Shown piece after piece: positions 63,543 to 64,000 of a stretch of 64,000 nucleotides of DNA. Source of the DNA: Gracilaria gracilis (Eukaryota > Rhodophyta > Florideophyceae > Gracilariales > Gracilariaceae); the NCBI GenBank assembly GCA_030374805.1, contig JARGSG010000031.1:372001-436000 (forward strand). Reading direction: 5' to 3'. The notes below the pieces were generated by a model, which was not told the origin of the DNA, did not search any database, and worked only from the letters and a program-made list of their open reading frames with translations. The position numbers and the translations under genes were made by a program. How positions within the stretch are numbered: the first letter of the stretch is position 1; each line of letters begins with the position of its first letter.

Positions 63543-64000
63543 TACCCCCGTGGGGTCATGGTAGTGCGCCTAGCCAGGCTCCAGGCCAGGCCTCACCTCT
63601 TCCAGCCTTGGCCGGGAGCCCATCAGAACACCACTCCGGGTCGGGGGATCCTCAGCTGGAGGCTCCTCGGGGCCTCACTTTGCCACTCACCCCTCAGGTT
63701 GATTGTCGTAACCACTTCTGCATCCCTGTTGGTATTGCTCTTTCAGTAAAGTTAAAAAGTTATGTGTTTCCATGTTAGGTTCCAATTTCCATCGAGGGGG
63801 CATTGCGAGGCGGAAACGCGAAAATAACTCCCCTCCCCCTTCCTTAGACCAGCGTACCACGGTGGGTGAAGCGTAGTTCCTTGTAGGTAAATTGGTTCCA
63901 TCTGGAGCTACATTTGCGTGGTCGTAGTATGGATTCACCATGATGGTACGACGCTTCGCCTCCGCGCGGGGCAGCGAGCGGTTTTGCCTCCCCGTGAGGT

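Larger units (their letters stand above)
60214..64000 (+). mobile_element. Unrecognised palindrome-rich element, cut off by the window end
   Basis: Begins TGTTGGGTCC directly after the copia gag fragment, so it was probably inserted there. About 1 kb of non-coding DNA is followed by three plus-strand frames (61,280-63,542). CC-N4/5-GG words are frequent, as at 24.3-31.3 kb. Shared stretches link the two regions: AGGGAGCGCGCGAGGGCTC (about 60,234; inverted at about 24,715), and CTTAGACCAGCGTACCACG near 63,842 against the reverse complement at 28,408-28,430. No reverse transcriptase, transposase or recombinase is visible in the part shown, so the class is unknown. Confidence 0.5.

Overview
The window looks like nuclear DNA of a eukaryote with compact, essentially intronless, GC-rich protein genes lying between long stretches of decayed mobile DNA. 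A red alga of the florideophyte type is my best guess. That is inference from gene style (a 2283-codon and a >1000-codon uninterrupted reading frame), from the repeat load, and from a copia-type element whose primer site matches the anticodon arm of initiator tRNA-Met. No bacterial or organellar genes were recognised and I found no tRNA or rRNA gene.

Layout. 0-8.5 kb: decayed single-copy and mobile pieces, including a 42-bp palindromic minisatellite, a Crypton-like tyrosine recombinase with one in-frame stop, and a fragment of a mitochondrial carrier gene. 8.5-22.5 kb: a dead Ty3/gypsy retrotransposon on the plus strand. Its gag-protease part (9.3-11.0 kb) is separated from reverse transcriptase-RNase H-integrase (19.2-22.5 kb) by an 8.1-kb insertion (11,086-19,210) that carries its own unknown genes and a family of 70-bp hairpins. 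22.8-24.2 kb: an inverted second copy of the protein that begins the gag region, with further reading frames downstream. Both copies begin with a near-perfect, ungapped imitation of the histone H3 tail. 24.3-31.3 kb: gene-free DNA dense in short CC(N4)GG palindromes. 31.6-38.0 kb: a complete 6.4-kb DNA transposon with 8-bp target duplication, terminal inverted repeats and a DDE-like transposase broken by frameshifts; a 735-bp relative is nested inside its coding region, also with an 8-bp duplication.

38.7-51.3 kb is the cellular gene island: a ferlin (minus), a membrane-anchored methyltransferase-like protein (minus) and an NSD-type SET-domain histone methyltransferase (plus). The last two are divergent and their shared upstream region holds a 198-bp foldback repeat. 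53-58.4 kb has a damaged secreted von Willebrand A-domain gene and an intact RNase H1 gene fused to two C2H2 zinc fingers. 59.2-60.2 kb is the 5' end of a copia element, and 60.2-64 kb is an unrecognised element of the same palindrome-rich type as 24.3-31.3 kb, here with three reading frames.

The most interesting item is the H3-tail mimic in the retroelement region. Next are the nested DNA transposon pair with an unusual transposase, the palindrome-rich regions, and the RNase H1-zinc finger fusion.
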